This document shows positions 33,663 through 42,753 of a stretch of 64,000 nt of DNA, one piece after another (position 1 is the stretch's first letter; each line of letters starts with the position of its first letter). Made by a program: the position numbers and the translations under genes. The DNA comes from Polaromonas sp. (GTDB lineage: Bacteria; Pseudomonadota; Gammaproteobacteria; Burkholderiales; Burkholderiaceae_C): NCBI RefSeq assembly GCF_029945685.1, contig NZ_JAQSDA010000028.1, positions 124,001 through 188,000 on the forward strand. The letters are read 5' to 3'. A model generated the notes under the pieces. It saw only the letters and a list, made by a program, of their open reading frames with translations, ran no database searches and was not told the DNA's origin.

Positions 33663-35228
33663 TTACTGCAAAAATAATCCAGGCCAGAGTTCGTACCCTT
33701 CGGACGGAATCGGCGAAGAGGGTGGGGTAGGTTGACGCACTAGCCTTCGTTCCCAATTGTCAACAATCGTGCGAGATGCATCGCCGATATTCGCCGTCGC
33801 GTTGGGGCCAAGTGGAAACCAATCGACCAAGTCAACGTGCCACGCGCCACCTTTTTGGCCCCAAACACGCACCTTACCCCGCGCCTCAAGAGCCTTCACA
33901 ACACCCCACATACGCTCGACCGGCCGGAGACGATGAGGACCGTGGCGGCACAGATAGGGACCGGGAACCGTCTTGTCCTTCGAAAATCGTGGGGCGACTT
34001 TGTCTGTAATGAAGTCATCAAGTGCGATCATGTCCAGTTCAAGCTGCGACAGGGGGCAAAACCGCATTCGATATTGATTGAGAAACCACGCGGCGAGTTT
34101 GATCGCATTCCTCAATACATCAACTCCGATCAACCCATCCCGTTTTTCCATCGTGTGCAAGATAGCGGCGAGCCTGACACAGTTTTCAGTTATTTTGGAT
34201 GCCGGGCCACGCATGGCAAAAAACCGCTTTCCTTCGCCCAGCTCCTTCTCAATTTCATACTGAAACCAGGTCAGCAAATCGGCCGCAGCTTTACTTAGAC
34301 CAACTTCTCCAGGCTCTGGAGGGATCGGTCCGGCGCACCGGTCCAGCAGTTCATGAATCCGCTTGTAATAGGGCTCGATGTCTCCAGGGTCAACCTCTTC
34401 AAACGTCGGAAACCTGTTGCCCTGCTCCGAAGCGGGCGATACGAACAGACACCGGCTGGACAATCCGCTGCTGTGAAATCGCGTTCCGTGACTTTTGAGA
34501 GCCTCATTCAGGATGTCGGGCTGAACCTGAAAATACAGTGTGAGGTGAGCGCGGTGCAACTCAATTGGGTCTCGAGTAATGCGATGCGACCTCCAAACAC
34601 CCAACTCCCAAAGCTTGTTGAGGAGGCCGACGTCGCGCATCGCACCGCCGGCAAACACTGTCGCCCCCTCGTCGGACATTACAGCGGCGTAAGGATACAC
34701 ACATCCAAGGTGATGGGCCAACGCTTGTGGTGTCACGTTCTCAAGATAAAAATCAGGGAATTTTCCTTTCTGCGGCTTTTCCGCAACGAGGCTCGCCATG
34801 CGCGCTTCATCGTCGGCGGTGCACCGTTCCTTCACAAAGTTCTTGGCAATCATGTGCTTGAGCTGCTTGACCTTCTGTTCCCAAATTTCGATATCTGTTG
34901 AATATGTGGACGCAGCTGCGGCAGAAAGCAGCTTCTGCTCGGCTTCAAATTTTCGATGCGGGACATTTGCAAGCGTATCGTTGGCGCTTTTACGTTCCCC
35001 AGTGACTCCTTCACTGATGATGTACAAGCTGGTTGGCGAAATGCGAACCTTCCATCGAACGTTAGTAAAAGTCTGACAAGCTACTGAGCAACCAGCCAAA
35101 ACCGAGCAAGCACTCAGTGCGAATGGTGCTTGAGTCGTGAGATTGATAAAGTGCGCTGCGCCTCCAACTACGTCCATCAGCGCGTCTTTTGGGAAGGGTG
35201 GATCAAATGGTTTTTCAGTCATGATCAC
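33663..35228 (-). CDS. DUF3987 (YfjI-like) primase/helicase-associated protein
   Basis: The 521-residue protein fits DUF3987/YfjI. It has PFALSACSVLAGCSVACQTF, the P-loop-like region TSLYIISEGVTGERKSANDT (GERKS replaces GKS), VMSDEGATVFAGGAMRD and LYFQVQPDILNEAL. Members are encoded in prophages, satellites and cryptic elements such as E. coli CP4-57, beside alpA and yfjJ. They resemble phage primase-helicases. Here it follows the AlpA-like gene and completes the same trio. No integrase is visible. Confidence 0.8.
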   Translation of the reverse strand: MIMTEKPFDPPFPKDALMDVVGGAAHFINLTTQAPFALSACSVLAGCSVACQTFTNVRWKVRISPTSLYIISEGVTGERKSANDTLANVPHRKFEAEQKLLSAAAASTYSTDIEIWEQKVKQLKHMIAKNFVKERCTADDEARMASLVAEKPQKGKFPDFYLENVTPQALAHHLGCVYPYAAVMSDEGATVFAGGAMRDVGLLNKLWELGVWRSHRITRDPIELHRAHLTLYFQVQPDILNEALKSHGTRFHSSGLSSRCLFVSPASEQGNRFPTFEEVDPGDIEPYYKRIHELLDRCAGPIPPEPGEVGLSKAAADLLTWFQYEIEKELGEGKRFFAMRGPASKITENCVRLAAILHTMEKRDGLIGVDVLRNAIKLAAWFLNQYRMRFCPLSQLELDMIALDDFITDKVAPRFSKDKTVPGPYLCRHGPHRLRPVERMWGVVKALEARGKVRVWGQKGGAWHVDLVDWFPLGPNATANIGDASRTIVDNWERRLVRQPTPPSSPIPSEGYELWPGLFLQ

Positions 35229-35328
35229 ACGCCTACCGTGGACTTACCACCTGTTATAAAAACTGGTGCATATCCGCGCAATTGTGGAGCGTCGAGGTCT
35301 CCATGGGGACTAAGGATGACCCGCGCGC

Positions 35329-35562
35329 TCATGCTGCGCTCCTTGGGAGCTTCTTGGCTACAAGGTGCTGGATTGAGTCATCGGGCCACAACAACTTACG
35401 GTTTGGAAGGGGCAACGGGCGCACGCCAAAGTACGATCCGGTGGCGGAATGCTGTTTACGTACAGTCTGGGGCTTTACGAGGTTGCGCTTCGCAAACTCT
35501 GCAGTTGAAAGGCAATAGTTGCTTGCGGAAAAGGTTTCCGGTGCAGGTGTGGATTTCATCAC
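35329..35562 (-). CDS. AlpA-like helix-turn-helix regulator/excisionase
   Basis: The 77-residue protein has a MerR/AlpA-type winged-helix pattern: YCLSTAEFAKRNLVKPQTVR, a basic turn and NRKLLWPDDSIQHLVAKK. AlpA-like proteins act as excisionases or activators of an element's integrase. It lies 100 bp upstream of the yfjI-like gene and about 130 bp downstream of a 10-bp phased repeat array that could be its control region. Confidence 0.7.
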   Translation of the reverse strand: MMKSTPAPETFSASNYCLSTAEFAKRNLVKPQTVRKQHSATGSYFGVRPLPLPNRKLLWPDDSIQHLVAKKLPRSAA

Positions 35563-35690
35563 GACTCCGATTGGGTTGAACTAAGTTCGTGCCGAGCGCA
35601 GTCAAGATAGAAACCCGAAAATTGAGCACTCCCATCCACGCCGATCACGTGACCCGAATTTGCTACGAACTGAGGGCATTTGGGTGCATC

Positions 35691-35760
35691 GAAGCGCGGG
35701 TGAGCGTGCCCGAGCGCGAAAGAGCGGGCCTGAGCGCGGGTGAGCGTGCCTGAGCGTGTG
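35691..35760 (+). repeat. Helically phased 10-bp repeats (NGAGCGNGNN)
   Basis: Seven consecutive decamers carry GAGCG (first copy AAGCG) in the same register: 35692, 35702, 35712, 35722, 35732, 35742 and 35752. One 18-bp unit, AGCGCGGGTGAGCGTGCC, occurs twice, 40 bp apart (35693 and 35733). The exact 10-bp period puts each copy on one DNA face, as with iterons or cooperative regulator sites. It lies between the AlpA-like gene and an unknown gene of the cryptic element. Confidence 0.8.
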
Positions 35761-35801
35761 GAACACCCTCTACAAACCACCATAGAGTGGCCGGCTTCAA
35801 A

Positions 35802-36620
35802 CTACTTTGGTCTGTGTTTCCTTAGACACTGACGAAGTGCATCTCTCGTATAACGTTTCCACATCTTTCCAGCCGCCGGTATTGAAATTTCGCCTTCGCC
35901 ATCGAATTTCAGGTCATCATATTTTTTGCTCTCAGCCATCTTGCACAGCTGAGTCCATACTGACTTCAGTACCCGCGGATTTTCGGAGCGACCCAGTGCT
36001 TCGATTATTCGCTTGGCAAGGACCGGCTCGACGGTGCGACGTAAGGAGGCGCTCAATTGTTCAACATACGTGGCGTCGTCGGAGGACACAGTCTGGGGTA
36101 TCGACTTTGTCGGAGTGCTCCCAATGCTGTTAAGTGGCACCAGCTTCTCGAGTGCCGCGGCGCGAGTCACTAAGCTACTAGGTGCGGGCAACGGAACATT
36201 GTCCTGATGCTTCCACTCCAAAAGTGCCAGTAAGTAATCGAGCCAGGGTGGTGTCAAAAAGGCTGGGGAACCGTCGTAATCCTCCATAGCCCAGAGAAGA
36301 AACTCGGAAGGCTTGATTTCGGCCTTTAAAGCTTGAATTCTGGATGCCTCGTCATCATCGTCCACATTACCGTCAAGCCAATTCTCAAGTACCTTGCGAG
36401 CCCACTTAATCTCTTCTTCATTGGCAGCCACCGCAAGGTTACGTACGGAACAAATGGCGCCAGCGCCGACCGGGATGCCATGAGGGCGTCCAGCGGGAAC
36501 GAGGCCGGAAACGAGCAGCGCTCCCATTGCCGGCGTCCAGGAATCAAGGCCTGTAAAGCTTTTGAAAGTTGCATTGATCCGCTCGCGTTCCTGCAATTCA
36601 TTTGATGTCGAATTTGACAT
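35802..36620 (-). CDS. Hypothetical protein of the alpA/yfjI/yfjJ element
   Basis: Start ATG 36620 is chosen for its strong AGGAGG site 8-9 nt upstream; the longer frame has none. The 272-residue protein is mostly helical and acidic in the middle (DGNVDDDDEASRIQ), with a Trp-rich patch (LLWAMEDYDGSPAFLTPPWL) and a basic C-terminus (MWKRYTRDALRQCLRKHR). I do not recognise a family. It lies between the HUH replication-type gene and the repeat array, so it is likely part of the element's replication or control set. Confidence 0.7.
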   Translation of the reverse strand: MSNSTSNELQERERINATFKSFTGLDSWTPAMGALLVSGLVPAGRPHGIPVGAGAICSVRNLAVAANEEEIKWARKVLENWLDGNVDDDDEASRIQALKAEIKPSEFLLWAMEDYDGSPAFLTPPWLDYLLALLEWKHQDNVPLPAPSSLVTRAAALEKLVPLNSIGSTPTKSIPQTVSSDDATYVEQLSASLRRTVEPVLAKRIIEALGRSENPRVLKSVWTQLCKMAESKKYDDLKFDGEGEISIPAAGKMWKRYTRDALRQCLRKHRPK

Positions 36621-36786
36621 ATGGCACCGTCCTCCTTTGTTAAATTTGGATGCAATTGTAAAACCGCTTTGCACGCGCTCGTGGGCGCTCCCGATGATTC
36701 CGCTCAACGCAACTTTTCAGCTTAGAGAACACATGACTGGCTCCGCTCGCCGGCTCACAAAGCGGGGACTTCCTCAGGTAAATTTC

Positions 36787-37962
36787 TCAAATGAACGTGA
36801 GTCGACTGGCCACTGCCTCGTCTACCGAGATCTTGATGCGCGATTTTGATGGCCGGAGTTTCGAGCGCCCCGATTTATCAGAAGGTGCTGAAAATCGGCC
36901 CTTGGCAAACGTGTCATACCGGTCCTGAATATCGAGCTTCACGAACAATGGAGCCAGTGTCATATAACTCACAAGAAATTGAAGACCAGTGACAGCCTGG
37001 GGGTCGTCTAAACGTATGCGGCCCACGGCTGGGTACCTGAACCCTCTTCTTCTTGAATTCACGTTGTCGAATTCACCCCGTCCACTCGTCAGTTCTTTCC
37101 ATTTCGTTTCCAACGACTCGACCAGGCTCACATCATCGCCAGGAACTCCGTGTTTTAAGAACACGAGGTAATGGAAGTGAAATCCGCGTTCCCTTCCAAA
37201 TTCAAGCACCCACGCATATCCCAGTAACTCTCCACCAAAGCGACGATCGAGAGAGCGGTGGAAACGCTCTCGGAGACTCATTAACTCATCAAGGATCTGA
37301 ACATCGGGCTGGTCGCCGAATTTCACCGGAAGTGAGCCCGCCCTACGGTAATACAAGTCAAACCGAAGCGCCGTCACGCTCACTCGGCGTTGTGATAGCG
37401 CGTCGATGGAATCGATCAGTCCATTGAAGTTGTCGATTGCTTTACGGCGAAAGTTATTGTGAAGTCGCCTTAGGTAGGACCTGCGAAGCATTCGCTGCAA
37501 GAGCCCCAGCGCCCTAACGGCTACTTCGAAAATCTGTTCTGCAGCATGCCTTGGCATCAGGAGGTCAAAGTAGGAAGCCGGGTTGAAAGGTATCAGATGA
37601 CGAAATTTCATGAATACCATCATCACTGGCGAGAATTTGTGCAGCGGGTAGTCCATCTGGGCGCGATCAAAGTTTGTGGTGAACACGCGCAACAGTCTTG
37701 CGCCTAAAGGCGAACGACGCACCCAGCTGCCGCGTCGCGGATCGTGCTCAATGCTGAACAGCGGATAGCCTGCCCGTAAGATCTCCTTTGCTACTTGGTG
37801 AAGTTGAGAAATGGCTCGATCATGATCGTCGGTGCGAACGCGTTGTCCATTATCCAAATGGTAGTTCCGTTCACGTAGCGCCATTGCTCCAAGGCCATCA
37901 AGTCGGTTTTCCTCATGCTGCTCTTGATCGTTCTGCTGCATGTCATCTTTGCTTCGTCTCAT
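36787..37962 (-). CDS. Inovirus Gp2-like / YagK-YfjJ HUH replication protein
   Basis: The 391-residue protein contains YAWVLEFGRERGFHFHYLVF, a clear hydrophobic-flanked His-X-His (HUH) metal motif. It fits the inovirus Gp2/YagK/YfjJ family, whose members are rolling-circle-type endonuclease relatives found in cryptic elements. A charged N-terminus (RRSKDDMQQNDQEQHEENR) precedes it. The candidate catalytic Tyr lies downstream, possibly in FLVSYMTLAPLF. It is the first gene of the minus-strand element and would nick an origin, perhaps at the repeat array. Confidence 0.78.
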   Translation of the reverse strand: MRRSKDDMQQNDQEQHEENRLDGLGAMALRERNYHLDNGQRVRTDDHDRAISQLHQVAKEILRAGYPLFSIEHDPRRGSWVRRSPLGARLLRVFTTNFDRAQMDYPLHKFSPVMMVFMKFRHLIPFNPASYFDLLMPRHAAEQIFEVAVRALGLLQRMLRRSYLRRLHNNFRRKAIDNFNGLIDSIDALSQRRVSVTALRFDLYYRRAGSLPVKFGDQPDVQILDELMSLRERFHRSLDRRFGGELLGYAWVLEFGRERGFHFHYLVFLKHGVPGDDVSLVESLETKWKELTSGRGEFDNVNSRRRGFRYPAVGRIRLDDPQAVTGLQFLVSYMTLAPLFVKLDIQDRYDTFAKGRFSAPSDKSGRSKLRPSKSRIKISVDEAVASRLTFI

Positions 37963-38464
37963 TTTTACTATGCTCCACCTTGGCGTTTTAAGTACAACGG
38001 TACGACCGAGTTGGTCGTAGCCAATTCATTTCCATAGGATGGTGATTTGCAATAGTTATAGTGATGTTGGTAATGTTTCGGGTAGCTGCCCGGGCAAGGT
38101 CGGCCCGCTGTCGCCAAAAGTCCTGAGATTTGCTTGATTTGACGCGTGTAACGGATGCTGGCGTTTTAGCTCCACAGCTAAGCGGTGCTTCCTCGAGTCG
38201 GCTCCGCTTTAACGATGAGTAAGTTCGGAAACGCTGATCATTAGGATTGGCCATGCTGGCATTCAAAAAGCGCCTCCAAAGCGACCTGCAAGAGGGGTTC
38301 CGCTATTAGCAGTCCCCGGTTTGGGGAATAGTGTTAAATGCAAAAAAATTAGCTGCAGAGATCGGCTTTGCGACCTTCTCTGCAGCTAGACGGCATGATG
38401 CGTTCACTCACGCGAGGAAGCTGCGAATGACCGTAGCTGACCTTGTTTGCCGTGCAAGAGCAAT
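37963..38464. other. Gap at the edge of the cryptic element
   Basis: I see no reliable gene. Its first ~100 bp should contain the promoter of the Gp2-like gene. A small palindrome CCCC-GGTTT-GGGG occurs near 38,319. A plus-strand frame from GTG 38331 is discussed among the rejected items. The composition is lower in GC than the flanks, consistent with imported DNA. Confidence 0.4.
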
Positions 38465-39520
38465 TTATCTGAGCTCGCAACCAGCGGAAATGTTCTCATT
38501 GCAAACAATCGGAAAGGAGTTGATTGCCGCGCGACTGTCAATTTCGCGCTTCAGACGGGCTTTTCGCGCGAGGCTCAGAACCTCCTCAAAACTCTTTGGA
38601 TTCAGCAAACTGGCTCCCAAGAACATCAAGTTGACCGGCCCCGCATCCTGCCCGTCATAGGTCCAGGTCGCTGACCCAATGTCCACGGGCGACTTCTTCC
38701 TGACAAGAAAAGCCACCTTCATCTGCAGCTGGCGATCTGTTGCCGCCCGCAGGAATTCCTGTGCCCGGCTCATCTCCCGCGTTTCGAGCTCGGCGATGGC
38801 CGCGTAATAGCGGTCTTTCCAGAACAGCATGCCGTCGATCATCTGCTGATACTCCTCAGCACTTCGCTGGCCGCGCTGTGAAGAAAACTGATTGTGGGCA
38901 TAGCCAGGATCATTCTGGTTCTCGGTTGCTTCCGCGATCCTGCGCTGCGCCATCCCCACCTCCCTTTCAGCCCGGTCAATAGCCAATTGCTTGCGCTCCC
39001 TACCCTCTGCTAGCAGTTGCGGTGTGTAGCCGCTCGCTCCATAGCCAATGTAGTTTTGGGGTGTGCTGGCCAACGCTTGGTTCAGTTTGGCTTGGGCAAC
39101 CTGCAACTGACTTTGACCTTCGCTGAGTTTGGTGTCGTTGTATTTCCGGGCCTGCGCAGCCGCACCCAAGACGGTCTCTTTACGGGATTCCAGGTTTTTG
39201 AGCGTTCGCTGCCACCCGTCGTCGAGTGACTTGCTCAACGCCTTGACCTTGTTGGTGTTGTCCCTTTCTGCAAAGTCCACCATTGCCTGGGGCGTGTCGA
39301 CCGTGCAGGTATAGCGGACCACTGCCCGCCCGTTTTCCTCCTGGCTATCCCACTCTGTGGTTTTGCAACCTTTGGCGTTGTCAAAGATTTCCCCAAATGT
39401 GTAGTCACTCTCTGCGACAGACGCCTTCTTGACCTCGGTGATGCTGGCGTCGGTGCATGCCATCAAGGTCAGGCAGGCGAGGATGGATGCAAGGATTTTG
39501 TGTAGCTGAATTGATTTCAT
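38465..39520 (-). CDS. Predicted lipoprotein with coiled-coil region
   Basis: Start at ATG 39520 yields a lipoprotein signal (MKSIQLHKILASILACLTLM then ACTDA): Cys after LMA fits a lipobox. The longer frame would bury the signal. About 350 residues follow. Residues 95-200 are rich in Lys, Glu, Gln and Ala heptads (NKVKALSKSLDDGWQRTLKN, ERKQLAIDRAEREVGMAQ), a likely coiled coil. The C-terminal half has a beta-like domain (DIGSATWTYDGQDAGPVNLM). Family not recognised. Probably anchored in the outer or inner membrane, facing the periplasm. Confidence 0.65.
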   Translation of the reverse strand: MKSIQLHKILASILACLTLMACTDASITEVKKASVAESDYTFGEIFDNAKGCKTTEWDSQEENGRAVVRYTCTVDTPQAMVDFAERDNTNKVKALSKSLDDGWQRTLKNLESRKETVLGAAAQARKYNDTKLSEGQSQLQVAQAKLNQALASTPQNYIGYGASGYTPQLLAEGRERKQLAIDRAEREVGMAQRRIAEATENQNDPGYAHNQFSSQRGQRSAEEYQQMIDGMLFWKDRYYAAIAELETREMSRAQEFLRAATDRQLQMKVAFLVRKKSPVDIGSATWTYDGQDAGPVNLMFLGASLLNPKSFEEVLSLARKARLKREIDSRAAINSFPIVCNENISAGCELR

Positions 39521-39742
39521 GTGTTTTTTTCCTAGTGTGTTTGTTTGCCTATGAGGCTTCTCCCAACCCGCAATTGACCGGCTCCGGGAGCCGGCCAGAC
39601 CGAGTTCGCTTGTGTCAAGCATCTATAAAGATGCTTTTGAATCTCCTTTTTTGACGACAGTGCATATCTGATTTTTAAAAATGGCCGGATTCAACAGCCC
39701 GGCAAGCCCCAATTCCGAATTTTAAAGAGCTTCAAACACCGT

Positions 39743-39755
39743 GGTATCAAATACC
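39743..39755. promoter_or_regulatory. Short palindrome before the XRE regulator
   Basis: GGTAT-CAA-ATACC lies 23 bp upstream of the XRE regulator start and just before its GGAGGA ribosome site. The position suits an autoregulatory operator. Confidence 0.35.
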
Positions 39756-39777
39756 TCATATCTGGAGGATAGACGGC

Positions 39778-40083
39778 ATGCCCAAAGCCCCTGCCCCCTC
39801 CCTTCGCTTGGTGTTTGCCCGAAATGTCCGCCTGGTCCGCATTGATGCCGGAATGTCCCAGGAACGCCTGGCCGATGAGGCCGAACTGGATCGCACCTTT
39901 GTGGGCACGCTGGAACGCGGCCTGCGCAACATCTCGATCGACAACATCGAATTGCTGGCTAAGGCCCTTGGAACACCGGCCGGGGAGCTTCTGAACCCCG
40001 ACCTGGCTCGGGAGCGGGGGCTGGACGTCACGGTGACCCGCGCACCGCGCACCGCCCGGCCCTATCCGGTCAGGAAACGCTGA
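39778..40083 (+). CDS. XRE-family helix-turn-helix regulator
   Basis: The 101-residue protein has the XRE fold: LVFARNVRLVRIDAGMSQER, LADEAELDRTFVGTLERG and NISIDNIELLAKALGTPAGE. A GGAGGA site stands well placed before its ATG. It is the only plus-strand gene of this segment and is convergent with the YqaJ-linked operon. It probably controls the ICE/plasmid-type genes around it, possibly including itself through the palindrome just upstream. Confidence 0.9.
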   Translation: MPKAPAPSLRLVFARNVRLVRIDAGMSQERLADEAELDRTFVGTLERGLRNISIDNIELLAKALGTPAGELLNPDLARERGLDVTVTRAPRTARPYPVRKR

Positions 40084-40106
40084 GGCGACAGTTGCTGCAG
40101 CCAGTC

Positions 40107-40799
40107 CTATGCTGCGCGCATCACAATCAGACAGAGTAGACGCACCGCACAGGCTTCCCCCGTCAGGTGCCGGCAATTGAGCGGGAAACCGGGACTGGCT
40201 CGCACCGCCTTGCCGGCCGCAGCCTGCAGTTCGACCCTGACGTTGTGCGCGCAAGCCCAAGGGCGGCTTGCGCTGGAATCGAGCAACAGCAGTGCCCGGC
40301 TTTGACTTTTCATCCCAGACGCCTCAGCCTTGCGGTCCAGCTCCACGCCTGTCACCATCGCCCACCGGCTGGACCGGGCTGATTCGAACTGCAACAGACC
40401 GACCTGCCCTGCCCTCAGCGCGCGGTGGGCGACCATTCCCAGATCGTCACCACTACCGGACAGGTGCACCTCCGCACGGGCTGTGCAGAGGGCCTCGATG
40501 ATCGTCATCAAGCTATCCGGGGTCACCTCGCCCTGCTCTTGGCGCTCCCGGGGCTGGTGGCGTTGGCTCCAGAGTCTCCGAGCAGCTCGGCTTAGATTTT
40601 TGACATCCCTCACGGGAAGCTGGTCAAGAACTGCGATGCATTGCGTCAGGCTGGACAGCGCGCAGGTTGAGGCACAGTCAAACTGACCGATCGGCAGGTT
40701 CTCGTACACCAGCGTTTCACCCTGGCGGGCCATGTACTGAATCTCGGTATCAAAGCGCAGTCCGGCGGCAAACAAGTGTTCAAGATGGGCCATGTCCAC
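40107..40799 (-). CDS. Hypothetical protein downstream of the YqaJ nuclease
   Basis: A 230-residue frame overlaps the YqaJ gene end by 20 bp. It has protein-like composition with segments such as AGLRFDTEIQYMARQGETLV and SSRWAMVTGVELDRKAEA. The C-terminus is Cys-rich (CRHLTGEACAVRLLCLIV). No family recognised. Conserved placement after a lambda-exonuclease-like gene suggests a recombination or ICE maintenance accessory. An alternative is Met3 as the start. Confidence 0.55.
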   Translation of the reverse strand: MDMAHLEHLFAAGLRFDTEIQYMARQGETLVYENLPIGQFDCASTCALSSLTQCIAVLDQLPVRDVKNLSRAARRLWSQRHQPRERQEQGEVTPDSLMTIIEALCTARAEVHLSGSGDDLGMVAHRALRAGQVGLLQFESARSSRWAMVTGVELDRKAEASGMKSQSRALLLLDSSASRPWACAHNVRVELQAAAGKAVRASPGFPLNCRHLTGEACAVRLLCLIVMRAA

Positions 40800-41484
40800 C
40801 GCATAGCCCTGTAAGTCGTGGTGTAACCAGAGCGCCTGGAGGCGGCTCGTTCAACTCGACATAACGCCAGAAGTGGCGCTCCCGCAGAATCAGCTGCTTG
40901 ATCAGGGGCTCGTCGCGCTCCACCCGGTGGATCTGCAACTCCTGGCCGCACATCAACACGGCCATGTCAGCAGCAGAGGCACCCGTGACTGCCAACATGT
41001 GCTGGACGTTGAGCCGCATGTGTGCCGGTACGCCATCCCTCCACCAAGGCATCTCGTTTTCCCCGACGCTCAGGCATTGAAGGATCTGTGCTCCTGACGT
41101 GTCCATGACTTCCCAGCCCATGTGGGCCTGCATCCAGGGATGGCTGGGATGGCACACAACAGTGTTTACCCGTTTGAGGCGATGGCCGGTCCGCTTGGTG
41201 TACACCGCTGCAAGCAGCGGCTCCAGCAGAGTCTTCCAGTAGCCAGGGTGGGTTTCATCCTGTGGGGCTGGATCGGAATGCTCGAGCTGTCGCCCTGTCT
41301 TCTGGCGCCAGAGGGCCATGGCGGACCTGGTGGGATCGCAGCCCACGGCTGCGGCGGCCTCCGACGCGGTGATCCCTGCCTGCCCAGTCACCACCTGCTC
41401 AACAAGAGCGGGTTGACTTGTATTGACCAGTTCCAGGGCAGGTCTTGCCCGCTCGGGCCGTACAGTCGCAAATGTGTTGCGCAT
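40780..41484 (-). CDS. YqaJ-type viral recombinase (lambda exonuclease-like)
   Basis: The 234-residue protein carries YqaJ features: GITASEAAAAVGCDPTRSAM near the start, LLEPLLAAVYTKRTGHRLKR, the HPWMQAHMGWEV segment and VLMCGQELQIHRVERDEPLI with its PD-(D/E)XK-like Glu-Leu-Gln core. Such enzymes resect DNA ends 5' to 3' and work with a single-strand annealing protein. No beta/RecT-like partner is visible here. It belongs to the minus-strand ICE/plasmid-type gene group that includes DUF932. Confidence 0.78.
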   Translation of the reverse strand: MRNTFATVRPERARPALELVNTSQPALVEQVVTGQAGITASEAAAAVGCDPTRSAMALWRQKTGRQLEHSDPAPQDETHPGYWKTLLEPLLAAVYTKRTGHRLKRVNTVVCHPSHPWMQAHMGWEVMDTSGAQILQCLSVGENEMPWWRDGVPAHMRLNVQHMLAVTGASAADMAVLMCGQELQIHRVERDEPLIKQLILRERHFWRYVELNEPPPGALVTPRLTGLCGGHGPS

Positions 41485-41607
41485 GTGAACTCCTTGAAGT
41501 TGAATTGTTTTTTCTCAAATAAGAAGCCCCCGTCCGACTGCTCGGGCGGGGGCTATGACGTGACGAGGAAGCCCCGAGCAACGCGAAGACGTTGCCGAAG
41601 CCGGTGG

Positions 41608-42588
41608 TCAATCGACCAGTGCCAAAGCCTGCCCAAGCGCCCTCTCTTTGAGCAGGGCGCCTGCGCCAAACCATGCAGAATCCAGGCGGTAGTCCTGGCT
41701 GCGGGCCCGCCGCTCGTGATCCACAAACTGCGTCACCGCATTGAGCAGGCCCCACGCCGTGCCTTTGGCCGACGTCAGGTCTGCGCCCCGTCCCTCCCCG
41801 GCGAAGAGGCTCTGGACGGTCTTGAGGGCCCGGGCCTGGCTGAGGCGTTCGTTTGCACTGACGGGCGCATCGGTCTGGCAGATCAGCTTGCGCAGGAACT
41901 TCTCTGCGGCAGCATCGTTGACCTTGCAGTCAGTCAACTCCTTCATGCGAGCCATGAAGCCGTCCCACTGGGAGACGGCAATGCCGAGCTGGGACTTGAC
42001 CTGGGCCGGATCGAAAGTGGTGCTATGGGGTACCTTGACGGCGCCCCGGGCGTTGTCCAGGGCGACGGCCAGGGTGTTGGCGCACACGACACGCACGGTG
42101 GTGTGTGTGGCGACAGTGGCCAAGGTGCCGTCGCAGGATGTGGCCAGCAGGATGTAACCCTGGACCAGATCGTTGCCCCGGAGCTTGGTCTCCTTGCCGG
42201 TGCGGGCCAGCGCCCAGAACTTACGCCCTTCCTTAAGCACCCCTGCGGTCTCCAGCTCATAACCGGAAGCGTGCGTCAGATCCCTGTAGAACTCTAGGAC
42301 GGCGCGGGGCTGGACGACCTTGTACCGCTTCGAGACGACGGACAGGGCTTTGTGGTTGTCGCTGCGGTAGAGGACTTTCTGGTCCTCGAAGGCCAGCATG
42401 TTGCCTTGGCCTTCTGATTCGGTTTGCTTTCCAGCAGCAACGAAGCGGACAGGCGTTTCGCAGATCTTCCAGTCCATGCCGGCTTTCTGCGCCCAGACCT
42501 CAAGAGGTTGTTTGGCGGGCAGGCGGCTGCCGAGGGCGTGCCAAGGGGTGCCTCCGACGTAGGCCATTTGTTCAAGATGATGAGCCAT
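41608..42588 (-). CDS. DUF932 phage/plasmid-like protein
   Basis: The 326-residue protein fits DUF932 (TIGR03299-like). It opens with QMAYVGGTPWHALG, then KVLYRSDNHKALSVVSKRYK, VVQPRAVLEFYRDL, GYILLATSCDGTLATVATHT and RVVCANTLAVAL. The family is widespread on plasmids, ICEs and phages; no biochemical function is settled, though a DNA-related role is assumed. It lies 123 bp upstream of the YqaJ gene. Confidence 0.88.
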   Translation of the reverse strand: MAHHLEQMAYVGGTPWHALGSRLPAKQPLEVWAQKAGMDWKICETPVRFVAAGKQTESEGQGNMLAFEDQKVLYRSDNHKALSVVSKRYKVVQPRAVLEFYRDLTHASGYELETAGVLKEGRKFWALARTGKETKLRGNDLVQGYILLATSCDGTLATVATHTTVRVVCANTLAVALDNARGAVKVPHSTTFDPAQVKSQLGIAVSQWDGFMARMKELTDCKVNDAAAEKFLRKLICQTDAPVSANERLSQARALKTVQSLFAGEGRGADLTSAKGTAWGLLNAVTQFVDHERRARSQDYRLDSAWFGAGALLKERALGQALALVD

Positions 42589-42753
42589 GAGATTGCTTTC
42601 ATAAATTTCAGGCGTGACTGGGCCTCTGCGGTCAGTCAGATTCAGACACGACTGCGATTGGGGGGAAGGAAAAAGGGGGGGGAAGGCAGGAAAGCCGGCG
42701 CTTCACGCAAGTGCTAAGCGACCTGAGTCAAGGCGCTGACTTGCCAAGTTCGG

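Noticed and set aside
35691..35760. CRISPR or coding repeat
   Set aside because: Ten-bp contiguous period without unique spacers, and no supported frame through it.
38331..38660. Plus-strand frame with GTG start overlapping the lipoprotein gene end
   Set aside because: The last two thirds are antisense to the lipoprotein gene, the start lacks a proper ribosome site and no family is recognised; it may be a remnant but cannot be supported.
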